64,000 nt of DNA from Bacillota bacterium (GCA_021784595.1 JAJYHT010000061.1:26063-90062); one strand, 5' to 3'; shown: positions 35,283 to 44,787, numbered from the stretch's first letter. Notes: generated by a model from the sequence alone, not told the origin. Numbers and translations: made by a program.

Positions 35283-36131
35283 TTAAAATCGACTTCGTGC
35301 TGGCCATGCCACATGCAGTGCTTGACGCTCGCGCTCATAGATGGTGACAAACTTTTCCGCGGCCTGTTCACCTGACAACAGTTCCAGTTTACGCACTTCC
35401 AACGGATCAGCGCGACGGATGATGTCCAATTCTTCCAGCGTGGGTTGCGGCGTCACCGCGATGTCCCCCTCTGGCATCTCCAAAACAAAACCCGTCTTGG
35501 CTTGCACGTCGTCCAGCGTGATCCCGGGATGGAGCGATTGCACCGCCATCGAACCCTGGGGTCCTGTAAAGTTGAAAACCCCGAGATCAGTGACTAAAAG
35601 GGTGGGTGCCCCCCATGGCCCCAGATACTGATCACGTTCCGGCCCATTGCCCGCACCACTGCGAAAGTCGACCTTAGCCACCACACTTCTCGGATTATGA
35701 TGGAGCACGTAGTAAAAAATTTGCGACAGATGACTGGTGTCTTCGGGAATGCCCCGCGACCCCACCAAAGCTACCTTAGGCTTCTCCCAAGGACCGATTG
35801 CGCTAATATTGACGTTGCCAAACTGGTCTATTTGCGCCGGGTTAATCCATATCCGAAACAAGTCGCAGAAAATCGCATCGAAAATTTCTTCCATCGTGAG
35901 AGGAATGCCCCGTTGAACATCCGTCAAAAACTGGCCTAGGGTTAGTGTAGGTAGTGGTGTGACTTCCATCCCTGATTCCGGCGTTGCCAGCACCGCCAAT
36001 TCCGGCGCGTGGGTCTTTTGAGCTACCAAGGCCGCCAACGCGCCAAATGCAGTAACTGAACTTACCAGAACTTCTCCAGTCAAATTCTTAGCCATGGTCG
36101 CTATCATCAACTCATCCAATGAATAGTCCAT
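35283..36131 (-). CDS. CoA-transferase family, beta-like subunit
   Basis: 282 aa. Family I CoA-transferase fold similar to glutaconate CoA-transferase B/IpdB: SSVTAFGALAALVAQKTHAPELAVLATPESG, GNVNISAIG, KVALVGSRGIPED and a C-terminal PEGDIAVTPQPTLEELDIIRRADP. The pair with the following gene forms an alpha-beta enzyme. Whether it moves CoA or hydrolyses a ring-derived CoA thioester as IpdAB does cannot be told from sequence. It lies 20 bases downstream of its partner. Pathway genes are not adjacent. Confidence 0.8.
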   Translation of the reverse strand: MDYSLDELMIATMAKNLTGEVLVSSVTAFGALAALVAQKTHAPELAVLATPESGMEVTPLPTLTLGQFLTDVQRGIPLTMEEIFDAIFCDLFRIWINPAQIDQFGNVNISAIGPWEKPKVALVGSRGIPEDTSHLSQIFYYVLHHNPRSVVAKVDFRSGAGNGPERDQYLGPWGAPTLLVTDLGVFNFTGPQGSMAVQSLHPGITLDDVQAKTGFVLEMPEGDIAVTPQPTLEELDIIRRADPLEVRKLELLSGEQAAEKFVTIYERERQALHVAWPARSRF

Positions 36132-36151
36132 CCTCTGCCATCTCCCTCGTT

Positions 36152-37015
36152 TTAGACATGAAGCCGAGACACGAGATGTTCACGGCCGCCGACCCGGTCT
36201 AAATATTGGTTGTGCTCAGCCCAAACCATATTGTCTTTATAAGCGTTCCAGCGCGCGGCATCACCCGTAGCTGCGATATATTCCTCCAAGTGTTTCAGAT
36301 CGGCCCGGTATTCGGGAGCACAGCCGGTAGGATGGGCACCCCATGCAATCTCGGTGACCCCTTGGGTATGAATGCGCAGCACCTGGACATCTCGTCCAAA
36401 CTTTTGCAGCTCCTCGCCATTCAAGACGCGTTCACAAGACATAAACGTCGTTCTAGCCGCCTTTGCACACAGCACATCAATGTGTCCATCGCCCAAAATT
36501 ACCCCATTCCCTCGATCATCCGCATAATTAACATGGAGCAGTGCAAAGTCAGGGTGAATTGCTGGAACGGCCACCAAAGTCTGGCTACTGAAGGGATCCT
36601 CTATGGTACGAAACGACCTATTGACATGAAGCACATCCGTACCCAGTCCCGCACGGGTAGGCAAAAACGGAACCCGCTTAATGGCGGCGTCCAATCCTGC
36701 CATAACCGTATATTCCGTCCATTCTTCAAATTCGACTTGCTGAGTCTGTCGCGCAGCACGAAAGTGGGGCGCCAAGCCTAATACTTCAAATCCCACAAAG
36801 GCATAAATCACCTTAGATACCACGCCCAAACCAATCAACAGGTCGACTTCGGGTCCACCCACATTGACAATCAATGTGAGGTTTTTTCGTCCACTGCGAG
36901 CTAGAGCGCGCACCAAGGCCATCGGTTTGCGGGACAAAGACGATCCTCCAATAGTCACGCTGGCGCCATCGGGAATCTGGTCCACCATGGCTTGGGCAGA
37001 CAACAGTTTACTCAC
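36152..37015 (-). CDS. CoA-transferase family, alpha-like subunit
   Basis: 287 aa, partner of the preceding beta-like protein. MVDQIPDGASVTIGGSSLSRKPMAL in part, NLTLIVNVGGPEVDLLIGLG, VIYAFVGFEVLGLAP, then LLHVNYADDRGNGVILGDGHID and CAPEYRADLKHL match GctA/IpdA-type subunits. GTG 37015 is chosen because AGGAGGTGG lies 5-8 bases upstream; the ATG at 37039 precedes that site. Substrate unknown. Divergent from the SASP gene. Confidence 0.8.
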   Translation of the reverse strand: MSKLLSAQAMVDQIPDGASVTIGGSSLSRKPMALVRALARSGRKNLTLIVNVGGPEVDLLIGLGVVSKVIYAFVGFEVLGLAPHFRAARQTQQVEFEEWTEYTVMAGLDAAIKRVPFLPTRAGLGTDVLHVNRSFRTIEDPFSSQTLVAVPAIHPDFALLHVNYADDRGNGVILGDGHIDVLCAKAARTTFMSCERVLNGEELQKFGRDVQVLRIHTQGVTEIAWGAHPTGCAPEYRADLKHLEEYIAATGDAARWNAYKDNMVWAEHNQYLDRVGGREHLVSRLHV

Positions 37016-37195
37016 AATTTCCACCTCCTGATATGTCACTTATACATTGCTATGCCAATCTCCTTCCCAGTATGGCAAATTAATCCACCCGAGGGCAAGC
37101 CATCTATCAAGACTAGAAATTGGCGAATGAAAATCAGGGTAATTGCGCCATATGCGGTGATACTAATGCCACGTCGGTCTCATGGAGGTGAGAAT

Positions 37196-37414
37196 ATGGC
37201 TCGTGGTAGCAACACCGGTAACCGCGCGTTAGTGCAGGGGGCAACCCGCGCACTCGACCAATTCAAATACGAGGTCGCGCGCGAACTCGGCATACAAGGA
37301 GTAGAAGATGGATATTGGGGCGACCTGCCCTCCCGCCAGTGTGGTGCAGTAGGCGGTCACATGGTCCGCAAGATGATTGAGATGGCAGAACAACAATTGG
37401 CAGGTCGCCGTTAG
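37196..37414 (+). CDS. Small acid-soluble spore protein, alpha/beta type
   Basis: 72 aa. Core motif DQFKYEVARELGI followed by YWGDLPSRQCGAVGGHMVRKMIEMAEQQL, very close to the alpha/beta SASP signature (FKYEIAxExG...GGxxTxRxxGxxGGxxxKRxVxxAEQQL). It coats and protects forespore DNA and is degraded at germination. ATG 37196 has GGAGG 6-8 bases upstream. A possible sigma-G-like element (GAATGA, 18 bases, CATATG) lies near 37128-37157, weak evidence. Together with 5232-5384 it shows the organism makes endospores. Confidence 0.93.
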   Translation: MARGSNTGNRALVQGATRALDQFKYEVARELGIQGVEDGYWGDLPSRQCGAVGGHMVRKMIEMAEQQLAGRR

Positions 37415-37484
37415 CGACCGCCCGAAATATTTGAGGGTTTACCCGCGCATCCGTTAAAAGGCGCGGCTAAGCCCTTTTCTCCTG

Positions 37485-38501
37485 TCAGATTTCCAAAATG
37501 ATTTTTCCAAACACCCCTGAAGATTCAAGGTGTTCATGAGCCTGATCTGCTTGCTCCAACGGATACGAGTGGTCAATTATTGGCGTCAACTCACCTCGTG
37601 CGAACAAGGGGAGAATCCGGGGCAATATGGCACTGCTGCCCAAAAATGCTCCAAGTATTGTTTGTCGTCTCCTAAACACCCGTCCCAATTCAAAACTGAC
37701 CAATCCGCCAGTAGTGGAGCCCACGCTGACAATGGTTCCACCGCGGCGAGTCGCTGCCAAGGATTGTTCAAATGTAGACTGCCCTAATGAGTCAATGGTG
37801 ATGTCAACACCGTGTTGCTGGGTCAGAGTCATCACTTCAGCAACCAAATCTTCTCCGCCATCCCACACTAAAATTTCATCAGCGCCGTACTGTCGCAAAC
37901 GCTCAGGTTGTTTGAAGCTAGACCGCACCACGGCCAATGCCCGAAGACCTCTACGCTTGGCTAATTGCAAAGCTGCCAACCCCAACCCGCCATTGGCCGC
38001 CCATAACAGTACGGTTTGCCCTGGCAATGCTTGGGAGCGCATAAAGAAGTCCTCGGCCGTAATGAACGGGACGCCCACCGATGCCGCCTCTGCAAAAGTC
38101 AAACCGCTTGGCATCGCCACCACGTTATTCACCGAAACCACGGCAAATTGCGCATACGTCCCATCAAAGATCTGAAAACCCTGGCAGCTAGGCTGTTCGC
38201 CCGCTAAGCAAAACCTGCAGTGGCCGCAACTAACGCCAGGATTAATGACCACACGCTGACCAATATTTAACCCCTTGACATTGGGTCCGAGCGCGTCAAT
38301 TTCCCCCGCGCCATCGCTACCGGGCACTTTAGGGGTCGCAAATCCACCAAACGCGCCTTGGCGCACCCAAATATCGCGGTGGTTAACGCCAGCCGCCCGA
38401 AGCCTAATTCGTACCTCTCCAGGCCCTGGTTCAGGGGTCGGCATTTCTTCATACTTCAGCACTTCGGCCAAACCTGGTTCATAAATCCTTATGGCGTGCA
38501 A
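37485..38501 (-). CDS. Zinc-type alcohol dehydrogenase-like oxidoreductase
   Basis: 338 aa, MDR superfamily. GVNHRDIWVRQG at the N-terminus, PGSDGAGEIDALG, structural zinc Cys set CGHCRFCLAGEQPSC, NADP-binding AANGGLGLAALQLAKRRG and the C-terminal PLEQADQAHEHLESSGVFGKIIL. The catalytic zinc Cys of true ADHs is replaced by Asn-His, as in quinone-oxidoreductase-like members. TTG 38501 is chosen because GGAGGG lies 7 bases upstream and the protein then starts HAIRIYEPG. Reaction unknown. Confidence 0.85.
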   Translation of the reverse strand: MHAIRIYEPGLAEVLKYEEMPTPEPGPGEVRIRLRAAGVNHRDIWVRQGAFGGFATPKVPGSDGAGEIDALGPNVKGLNIGQRVVINPGVSCGHCRFCLAGEQPSCQGFQIFDGTYAQFAVVSVNNVVAMPSGLTFAEAASVGVPFITAEDFFMRSQALPGQTVLLWAANGGLGLAALQLAKRRGLRALAVVRSSFKQPERLRQYGADEILVWDGGEDLVAEVMTLTQQHGVDITIDSLGQSTFEQSLAATRRGGTIVSVGSTTGGLVSFELGRVFRRRQTILGAFLGSSAILPRILPLFARGELTPIIDHSYPLEQADQAHEHLESSGVFGKIILEI

Positions 38502-38561
38502 ACCGTATCCCTCCATTGTCAAACTTTTCACTGCTAATGTACCAAATTTGGCAAGCTTTTG

Positions 38562-39932
38562 TTAGCGCCAGCATGCGCGCTTTAACGACCACACCACACT
38601 GAGGGTCTGTTGCCATAGCCGAAACGGACGAAAGTCGGTGGAGAAAATCGGCCAATCCCAGTGAAGCCTGGAAGGTTCCTGCACATAGTTCAAAAACTGC
38701 AAGGGCAGCTTAAGAGGCGAAATCCACTCCTTATCTTTTTGTTGCAACATGGAGAGAGCATAGCTTGCAAAATCTTCAATCGGCCACTGACCGTGTTCCC
38801 AGGGTACTAGGCTAGGCAAGCGTCCAAAACGGTCTACTTGCTCCCGCACCCATTTGCCGCCGCGACGCACGGCGTTTTTCGGCATTGGATGCATGGGCCG
38901 ATCCTCTATTGGTGGCGCCCAGTTCCAGGGTGCCTTGATGACCGGTATGATGACGGACGAAGGCACCGCATCTGTCGCACACATGGTTGCTAAAAGATAG
39001 ACCTGCTGAGCTGCCGACAACGATTGTCTCTCCACTATCGCCGGACCCAATCCTAAAGCCATGGCGGGCAGCCAGGCATGAGGATCTGCCGTAACTGGTC
39101 CCAATGGCACAAGACGATGTTTCAACTCCATCACATCAAGCCACTCAATGTCGTGGTGATGCTTAGCTAAAGATAGATATTGCCCAAAGGCTCGCAAGGT
39201 GTTATCCCTTTCAGTTCGGCTTCGCAACGGAGCAGAACGCAGAGCTAGTGCCGTGGCGCCATGGCCAAAATTTACCGCATCCCAGAATTTAGTAGTGACC
39301 AACTCTGTAGGATGCGCCATCACCATGAAAATCTTTCCTCCCTGATACAGGGTCGCCGCCTGGTCCAAGGATTCCACTGCTTTTGTCCAGTTATCGGGAA
39401 ATTTCAGCAAAAACGGCTTGGGAGTCATCACTGGCGGGGATAAATGCAAGATCGACCCGAGCCAATAGGGTTCTGCCAGAGGCACGATATAGCTATTCCA
39501 AGCATCGCTGAAAAAAATATCCATGCCTAATTTAGGCAGAGCCTCCACTGCAGCCGGCACCCAATTGGCGCCCGGCTGTGTAAAGTACTCTGGAGGACGA
39601 ATAGCGTCAGCCACCATCGACACCCCTTTGGCCTCGCGTTCTACGAAGGCGTCAACGGCCGCTTCAAAAGAGAGATGTTCGAGTTGCTCTGCAATGGTGG
39701 GGTGCTCGGAATGGCTCCATGAATGAAATCCTAGAGCAGGTTCCTGACGCAACGAAGCCAGGGTTTCCGCATAGCCATCACGCCAAAGCGCCTCAGCCTT
39801 CTTGCCCACCAGGCCATACGATCCGGGCACCCCGTTCTGGTGCATCGCAGTCAATATTGCTTGCAATGCGTCATGAGATTCTGTGGTGACATAATCTTCC
39901 ACGTCATAGCGGATTAATCCTATGGCTTTCAT
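38562..39932 (-). CDS. Polysaccharide deacetylase-fold protein
   Basis: 456 aa. The N-terminal ~270 residues read as a (beta/alpha)7 NodB-like barrel: IGLIRYDVEDY near the N-terminus with the first acidic residues, LGFHSWSHSEHPTIAEQ with the metal HxxxH pair, PPEYFTQPGANW, and MVMAHPTEL near the end of the barrel. The C-terminal part is unrecognised. No signal peptide, so it acts in the cytoplasm. It overlaps the upstream glycosyltransferase by ATGA and they are surely co-expressed; together they may build or trim a glycan or a small sugar conjugate. The barrel call is moderate. Confidence 0.7.
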   Translation of the reverse strand: MKAIGLIRYDVEDYVTTESHDALQAILTAMHQNGVPGSYGLVGKKAEALWRDGYAETLASLRQEPALGFHSWSHSEHPTIAEQLEHLSFEAAVDAFVEREAKGVSMVADAIRPPEYFTQPGANWVPAAVEALPKLGMDIFFSDAWNSYIVPLAEPYWLGSILHLSPPVMTPKPFLLKFPDNWTKAVESLDQAATLYQGGKIFMVMAHPTELVTTKFWDAVNFGHGATALALRSAPLRSRTERDNTLRAFGQYLSLAKHHHDIEWLDVMELKHRLVPLGPVTADPHAWLPAMALGLGPAIVERQSLSAAQQVYLLATMCATDAVPSSVIIPVIKAPWNWAPPIEDRPMHPMPKNAVRRGGKWVREQVDRFGRLPSLVPWEHGQWPIEDFASYALSMLQQKDKEWISPLKLPLQFLNYVQEPSRLHWDWPIFSTDFRPFRLWQQTLSVVWSLKRACWR

Positions 39933-40936
39933 CGCGAGCAACCCTTCGGTTCCGCAACCAACAATTGGCAGTGATCATACAATGCGCGATAATCGCTGAT
40001 TTCTCTCTGCAACGAGTGGCGGGCCAATACTCTTTGATGCGCTTCATGGCGCATGTTTGCGATAAACTCTCCTCCTGCCAAGGCTTGGCCCAATTGATGC
40101 ACGAACTCGCTCTTATCACTAAACAGCAAGCCGTTGACGCCATCTTCGACCAAATATCGATTGCCGGCAATATTGCTGCATAAAACCAAGGCCCCGCACG
40201 ACAGCGCTTCTAGCAAGGCGTTGGATACGCCTTCCACCGCAGACGTATTCAGCACCACGTCCGCAGCGTTGTACCAATCTGGCATTTCTTCCTTGGGCAC
40301 CTCGCCCAGCAAATGCACCCAAGGCTTATCCACCGCCTTGCTCTTCACGATACCCCACTCTCCTAGATGCCGCACGGGGCCGGCAATAGCCATCTGAATG
40401 TCACGTCCCGTCTCTTCACGCGCGGCTTGCACCAGATCAATCGCCCATCCCGACCTTTTAACCGGACGCACGCCACCCGCTAGCAGAACCAAAGGGTGGG
40501 CAAACGGTTTGGCGGCACGATGCGGCGTAAACACATGCTCGTCGACCGAGGGCGAAATCACATGCAATCGCTCTGCCCATTGAGGCATGTCGTCCAAAAT
40601 TCTTGACCGTGCATCATTGGTGAAGACCACTTGACACGCTACATCGTCCAAAGCATCCGCAATCGGCTTGTAATCCGCGACCCAATCCTGCCACAAGTCC
40701 GTACCAGTCCAGGTCAGCACCATCCGATGGGGATTGATGCCATGTTTGACCAGCTGCACACCGACTCGGTTGGCATTCCATCCGTGGTATACGTCGAAAC
40801 GAGGCAAGTGCTCCTGATATAAAACCGTTTCTGCATGAAGCCCCTGAGATTCCAAGCCAGCGTTGATGCGTCTGGCCGAAATATTGTTGCCGCCGGTCGG
40901 CGGAGTGTCCGCCGGAATAATGAGTCCTACGTTCAT
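39929..40936 (-). CDS. Glycosyltransferase, GT4-like
   Basis: 335 aa, GT-B fold. N-terminal GGNNISARRINAGLESQG acceptor-side loop, C-terminal donor site with LLAGGVRPVKRSGWAIDLV, WVHLLGEVPKEEMPDWYNAADVVLNTSAVEGVSNALLEAL in parts (the EGxSNALLEA signature of GT4), and NRYLVEDGVNGLLF. ATG 40936 has AAAGGAA upstream; the frame back to 40975 is not needed. Sugar and acceptor are unknown. Followed with 4-base overlap by the deacetylase-like gene. Confidence 0.85.
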   Translation of the reverse strand: MNVGLIIPADTPPTGGNNISARRINAGLESQGLHAETVLYQEHLPRFDVYHGWNANRVGVQLVKHGINPHRMVLTWTGTDLWQDWVADYKPIADALDDVACQVVFTNDARSRILDDMPQWAERLHVISPSVDEHVFTPHRAAKPFAHPLVLLAGGVRPVKRSGWAIDLVQAAREETGRDIQMAIAGPVRHLGEWGIVKSKAVDKPWVHLLGEVPKEEMPDWYNAADVVLNTSAVEGVSNALLEALSCGALVLCSNIAGNRYLVEDGVNGLLFSDKSEFVHQLGQALAGGEFIANMRHEAHQRVLARHSLQREISDYRALYDHCQLLVAEPKGCSR

Positions 40937-40955
40937 GTTTCGTTCCTTTCGTCCG

Positions 40956-41297
40956 TTATCCGATGCGTGTTCCATTGGGTACGGGAGATTCTAACGCCAA
41001 CAGTACGACATCCGCATCGGTCACCATAGCGCCCAGCACCAAAACCTCAGATTGCACTCCGGCAATTCGTTTTGGAAAAAAATTGAGCACTCCCACTATC
41101 TGGCGGCCGATTAAGGTCGATTCTTGATAACGCAAGGTAAGTTGCGCAGATGACTCTTTAATGCCGTAGGCACCAAAATCCACAGTCAAATGATACGCCG
41201 GTTTTTTGGCTTTAGGGTTAAGCTCGGCGCCAATTATTGTCCCCACTATTAAATGATATCGAAAAAATCCCTCCGTGGACGCCAGCTCCAGCTCCAA
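40956..41297 (-). CDS. csaA: CsaA-type tRNA-binding-domain protein
   Basis: 113 aa, OB fold of the EMAP/Trbp111 family. LIVGTIIGAELNPKAKKPAYHLTVDFG in part, IKESSAQLT, LIGRQIVGVLNFFPKRIAGVQSEVLVLG and the C-terminal PVPNGTRI are the CsaA hallmarks. Known members bind unfolded proteins and tRNA-like structures and act as chaperones. TTG 41297 gives the usual length of ~110 residues, though its ribosome site is squeezed against it. Lies 20 bases behind the HD-domain gene on the same strand. Confidence 0.92.
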   Translation of the reverse strand: MELELASTEGFFRYHLIVGTIIGAELNPKAKKPAYHLTVDFGAYGIKESSAQLTLRYQESTLIGRQIVGVLNFFPKRIAGVQSEVLVLGAMVTDADVVLLALESPVPNGTRIG

Positions 41298-41318
41298 CTC
41301 CCCCTATTCGTTGTCAAA

Positions 41319-42620
41319 TCAGTGTAACCGGTCTTGGTCCTGATGAATCCTTTGCACAATACGAGGCCCTACAACCGGATGTGTCAATACTTCTTTAGGC
41401 AAATACAAGCGTCGCACCATCTGCCGTTCCCGTGCAATGGCACTGATGGGCTTAGACAGCCGAGACATCTCAATCAGTTGGCCCCGTTCTTCGTCCCACA
41501 AAAACAACGCTCCTTCCTTTCCGGAAGTACCTTCCTCACCTAAATAGTAATCATAATAAACCGTACCAGTTTCGTCGACAAGACAGTAATATCTTGGATC
41601 ATACCCCAGGCTCTCCACATCATGCGCAATCTCCTGGTAAACCTTAGGGCTAGAACCCGGAAATTCCACATACTTAAACAGATGGCGGTCCACCAATCGC
41701 CGACATAAATCGCTTAAAATTGAATCAGACACTGTTTGCCATACGTTAAATGCGTTCATGAGCACGGAATCGTCTATAGCCAAGTAGTCTGCCAACCCAA
41801 TTTGGCCCCCAAACAGTTTTTGCAGGGCAGGATGGGGCATGAATAATGTGTCATGAACTTCTTCCGCGCGACTAAGAATCGCGCGCAGAATAACCTCCGC
41901 CGACCGACTGACCGGATGAAAATAAACCTGCCAATACATAAAATATCGGGCCAACAGATAAGCCTCGACGGTATGCAGTCCAGACCTCCGCACCACAATT
42001 TTACCTTCTTTAGGCAACATGACGCGAATGATGCGGGCTAAGTCGAACTTTCCGTAGTCGACTCCGGTGAAAATGGAATCCCGCATTAAATAATCCAACC
42101 GATCGGCATCAAGTTGTCCGCTGACCAAAGAGACGACTAATGAATTCGGATAGCGCTTGCCAATCACATCAGCTACCTGTTGAGCAAATCCCGGATAGAC
42201 TTCTTCTAATACCCGATGTACTTCGGTTCCCGGATCCAGAATAATACGTTCGCTCCATCTCTCGTGACGCATTCCGATCACTTGTTCTAGGGCGTGCGAA
42301 TAGGCCGCGTGTCCGACATCATGTAACAGTCCGCTTACCATCGCAAGACGGTCCAAATGGTGCGGCCACTGATAGCCATTGCGGTCAAACGCCAAGAGGA
42401 TTTGACGTATCACCTCATAAACTCCCAACGAGTGAGAAAAGCGGGTGTGATCGCCACCAGGGTAGGTTACCGATGAAGTACCCAACTGGCGGATGCGCCT
42501 TAGTCTCTGCACTTCTTTTGTGTTGATTAACGCCCAAATCACTGGATCGTGCACGTAAATATACCCGTGGACCGGATCCTTAAAAACCTTTTCCTCTTCT
42601 GTCATATCACTTGGGGGCAT
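41319..42620 (-). CDS. HD-domain phosphohydrolase, YwfO-like
   Basis: 433 aa, the length of Bacillus YwfO. KVFKDPVHGYIYVHDPVIWALINT in part, RLRRIRQLGTSSVTYPGGDHTRFSHSLGV in part, the HD pair in SGLLHDVGHAAYSHALE, and QLDADRLDYLMRDSIFTGV with the third metal ligands. This family has dNTPase or phosphatase activity and often guards nucleotide pools. ATG 42620 has AAAGGAGTGG upstream, better than the frame start at 42641. Operon with csaA is likely. Confidence 0.93.
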   Translation of the reverse strand: MPPSDMTEEEKVFKDPVHGYIYVHDPVIWALINTKEVQRLRRIRQLGTSSVTYPGGDHTRFSHSLGVYEVIRQILLAFDRNGYQWPHHLDRLAMVSGLLHDVGHAAYSHALEQVIGMRHERWSERIILDPGTEVHRVLEEVYPGFAQQVADVIGKRYPNSLVVSLVSGQLDADRLDYLMRDSIFTGVDYGKFDLARIIRVMLPKEGKIVVRRSGLHTVEAYLLARYFMYWQVYFHPVSRSAEVILRAILSRAEEVHDTLFMPHPALQKLFGGQIGLADYLAIDDSVLMNAFNVWQTVSDSILSDLCRRLVDRHLFKYVEFPGSSPKVYQEIAHDVESLGYDPRYYCLVDETGTVYYDYYLGEEGTSGKEGALFLWDEERGQLIEMSRLSKPISAIARERQMVRRLYLPKEVLTHPVVGPRIVQRIHQDQDRLH

Positions 42621-43031
42621 GGTCACCACTCCTTTGAACAATGCGCATTATAAGACTTTGTAGATACTGGGCTATCTTCGGACAGTTCGGGTTCCTCAGG
42701 CTCGCACCCGGAGAATGATCTTGTTATCATAGTCATATCATACGCGAAGATTGGAGACGGCTCCCTATTGGTTGCCATCGATTCCTGCAATTTACAGGAT
42801 AGAGTGGATGCACTGTCGGATATTGGATGCCCACGACATTGCAGCCCTCCCTTGGCCGATTAACCGATGTCGAGGAAGGATGGCAGTTTAGCATCAGTTT
42901 CTTGGGCACTTCTTTCGCCAGCAGGTCACCCATATCGCGCCGACTACGATTGACGCCAAAATGGAACACGCGCTCGATGCCACCTAGGAATCGCCGTGTT
43001 ATCGAAAGCACAGAACAGGAGCATCCAAACA
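42621..43031. other. Divergent intergenic region, no gene recognised
   Basis: 410 bases between ywfO-like (minus) and the amidohydrolase (plus). Two overlapping frames of 75-99 codons on opposite strands exist (plus from 42827, minus from 43032), neither with a ribosome site or recognisable product. Promoters for both flanking genes must lie here. Confidence 0.35.
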
Positions 43032-44336
43032 ATGACCATGTTGCATTTCCCTGATCTCATGTATCTTGACGGACAGATTCAGTCTAACCTAGGGATTGCC
43101 GTAGACGATACCGGACGCATTGTAGGTTTAGGTTCCCGAGCACAGTTAACAACGCTATACCTGGATGCCCGCATCCAAACATATCATGGCCGCATTCTCA
43201 TCCCCGGCACCGCCAATGCCCACAACCACAGTTTTCAGGTGCTGATGCGGGGCATGGGAGAAGACGACACATTTATGAACTGGCGCAGCCGCGTGCTATA
43301 TCCCGTATCAAATAGATTGACTCGCCAAGACATTCATCTCTCCGCCAAATTAGCCTATTGGGACATGTTGCGCCACGGAATTACCACTGTAGCCGACTTT
43401 TTCTACCTTAACGATCAGGGTATCGAAAACGCTCTGGCCATTGCGCAAGCAGCTCAAGAAGTTGGCATACGTCTGTGCTTAGCGCGCACTTTTTACGATT
43501 GGGAGGGAGCTCCCCCACGCTACCGAGAGACTGCCCAGGAGGCCCATGACAATACGCTCGAATTGGCACTACTGTTTAAGGACAATCCCATGGTCAGAGT
43601 GCAGGTCGCGCCGCACAGCCCGCACGGAGCTTCGCAAGCGATGATTGAAGCCGCCGTTGCCACCGCGCGAGAATTAGATACGCGCCTGCATATCCACGTC
43701 GCCGAGGGAGAATATGAGCGCGACGCCGTAATGGCGGCCCATCATCTGACCCCGATCGAATACTTATACCGATTAGGCGCCTTGACCGACATGAGCCTGG
43801 CGATTCATGCCGTGTGGATTGATGAACATGATTTGGAGCTGATAAAAGATTCGGGTGCCACGGTCGTGCATAATCCTTCCAGCAACATGATATTAGGCGA
43901 CGGGATCGCTCCGGTAGTAAAAATGTTGCAACGAGAGATTCCAGTGGCTTTAGGCACCGATGGAGGTTGTACCAATGATCGCCACAGCATTCTCGATGAC
44001 ATGCGGCAAGCGGCTCTACTCCAAAAAGTTTTTTATCGCGATGGACATATTTTGGACGCGGCCACCGTGTTTTCCATGGGCACAGAGGTCGGCTCCAAAA
44101 GTCTCGGTGTGCCCAGCGGCTCGTTTGCAATGGGACAATGGTTTGATGCGGTTACTCTGGACCTGGAGGATCCCTCCCTGCTGCCCGGGCCCCCAACTAT
44201 TGGCCATTTAGTCTACGCCTTATCCCCCACTGCCATTGATGCAGTTTTTGTCTCGGGCAGACAATTGATAGCTGGGGGCAAACCGTTAAGCTTTGATCCC
44301 AAGCCTTTGATCGATTGGGCTCGCGCACAACCCTGA
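43032..44336 (+). CDS. Amidohydrolase, TRZ/ATZ family deaminase-like
   Basis: 434 aa, metal-dependent TIM-barrel hydrolase. Metal ligands: HxH in IPGTANAHNHSFQVL near residue 65, His in RLHIHVAEGEYERD near 215, His in SLAIHAVWIDEHDL near 245, Asp in PVALGTDGGCTNDRHSILDDMR in part near 310. The insert EDDTFMNWRSRVLYP after HxH suits deaminases of the SAH/5'-deoxyadenosine/guanine-type or formiminoglutamate deiminase; none can be chosen. ATG 43032 follows CAGGAGC by about 10 bases. Followed by a terminator and a convergent small gene. Confidence 0.85.
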   Translation: MTMLHFPDLMYLDGQIQSNLGIAVDDTGRIVGLGSRAQLTTLYLDARIQTYHGRILIPGTANAHNHSFQVLMRGMGEDDTFMNWRSRVLYPVSNRLTRQDIHLSAKLAYWDMLRHGITTVADFFYLNDQGIENALAIAQAAQEVGIRLCLARTFYDWEGAPPRYRETAQEAHDNTLELALLFKDNPMVRVQVAPHSPHGASQAMIEAAVATARELDTRLHIHVAEGEYERDAVMAAHHLTPIEYLYRLGALTDMSLAIHAVWIDEHDLELIKDSGATVVHNPSSNMILGDGIAPVVKMLQREIPVALGTDGGCTNDRHSILDDMRQAALLQKVFYRDGHILDAATVFSMGTEVGSKSLGVPSGSFAMGQWFDAVTLDLEDPSLLPGPPTIGHLVYALSPTAIDAVFVSGRQLIAGGKPLSFDPKPLIDWARAQP

Positions 44337-44364
44337 AAAATGCCATAGCCGAGCTGCCTTCACC

Positions 44365-44395
44365 GCAAAAGCCGTCAATCGCGGGGCGGCTTTTG
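44365..44395. terminator. Terminator between convergent genes
   Basis: Perfect 10-bp stem GCAAAAGCCG/CGGCTTTTGC (44365-44374, 44386-44395), 28 bases behind the amidohydrolase stop. It overlaps the 3' end of the small membrane protein gene on the other strand. Confidence 0.7.
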
Positions 44396-44632
44396 CTGGC
44401 GCCTTTGTCGGAACATCAAAGAAATAGACATCCCTATCCCAAACAACACGATTAAGGCGCCCCCATCGTTTAAAAATCCATACCAGTGGCGAGATACAAA
44501 GTGGCTTATCCCGAAAAGCAGCAACCCCACTGAAATCATGACCGAGGCGCGAGACATTTTCCCCATCACGCCCAACACCATGCCGACGACTCCAATAGCT
44601 ACTTCCACCCATCCAAAAGCGGCCGTATTCAT
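44375..44632 (-). CDS. Small membrane protein
   Basis: 85 aa with three hydrophobic helices (about 5-24, 30-45, 55-73) and a basic C-terminal tail (MFRQRRQQKPPRD). Glycine-rich helix contacts (VGMVLGVMGKM) suggest packing. ATG 44632 has GGAGG 10 bases upstream. Not recognised. It faces the amidohydrolase tail to tail. Confidence 0.6.
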   Translation of the reverse strand: MNTAAFGWVEVAIGVVGMVLGVMGKMSRASVMISVGLLLFGISHFVSRHWYGFLNDGGALIVLFGIGMSISLMFRQRRQQKPPRD

Positions 44633-44787
44633 ATCCTTGTGCCTCCATTAGAAGCCAATTTCCCTCATGGTAGCTTCTCGTCTTCTCAAACGCAACTAAC
44701 GATTTCCTGCCGAATCCTTCCGCACCAGCCTCGCTGACCCGCATATCATGACGTTGATCCGCTATCGGAAGTAGAGGAAGTGATAAG

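Noticed and set aside
42733..43054. Opposing 99- and 75-codon frames
   Set aside because: They overlap each other, lack ribosome sites and match nothing recognised.
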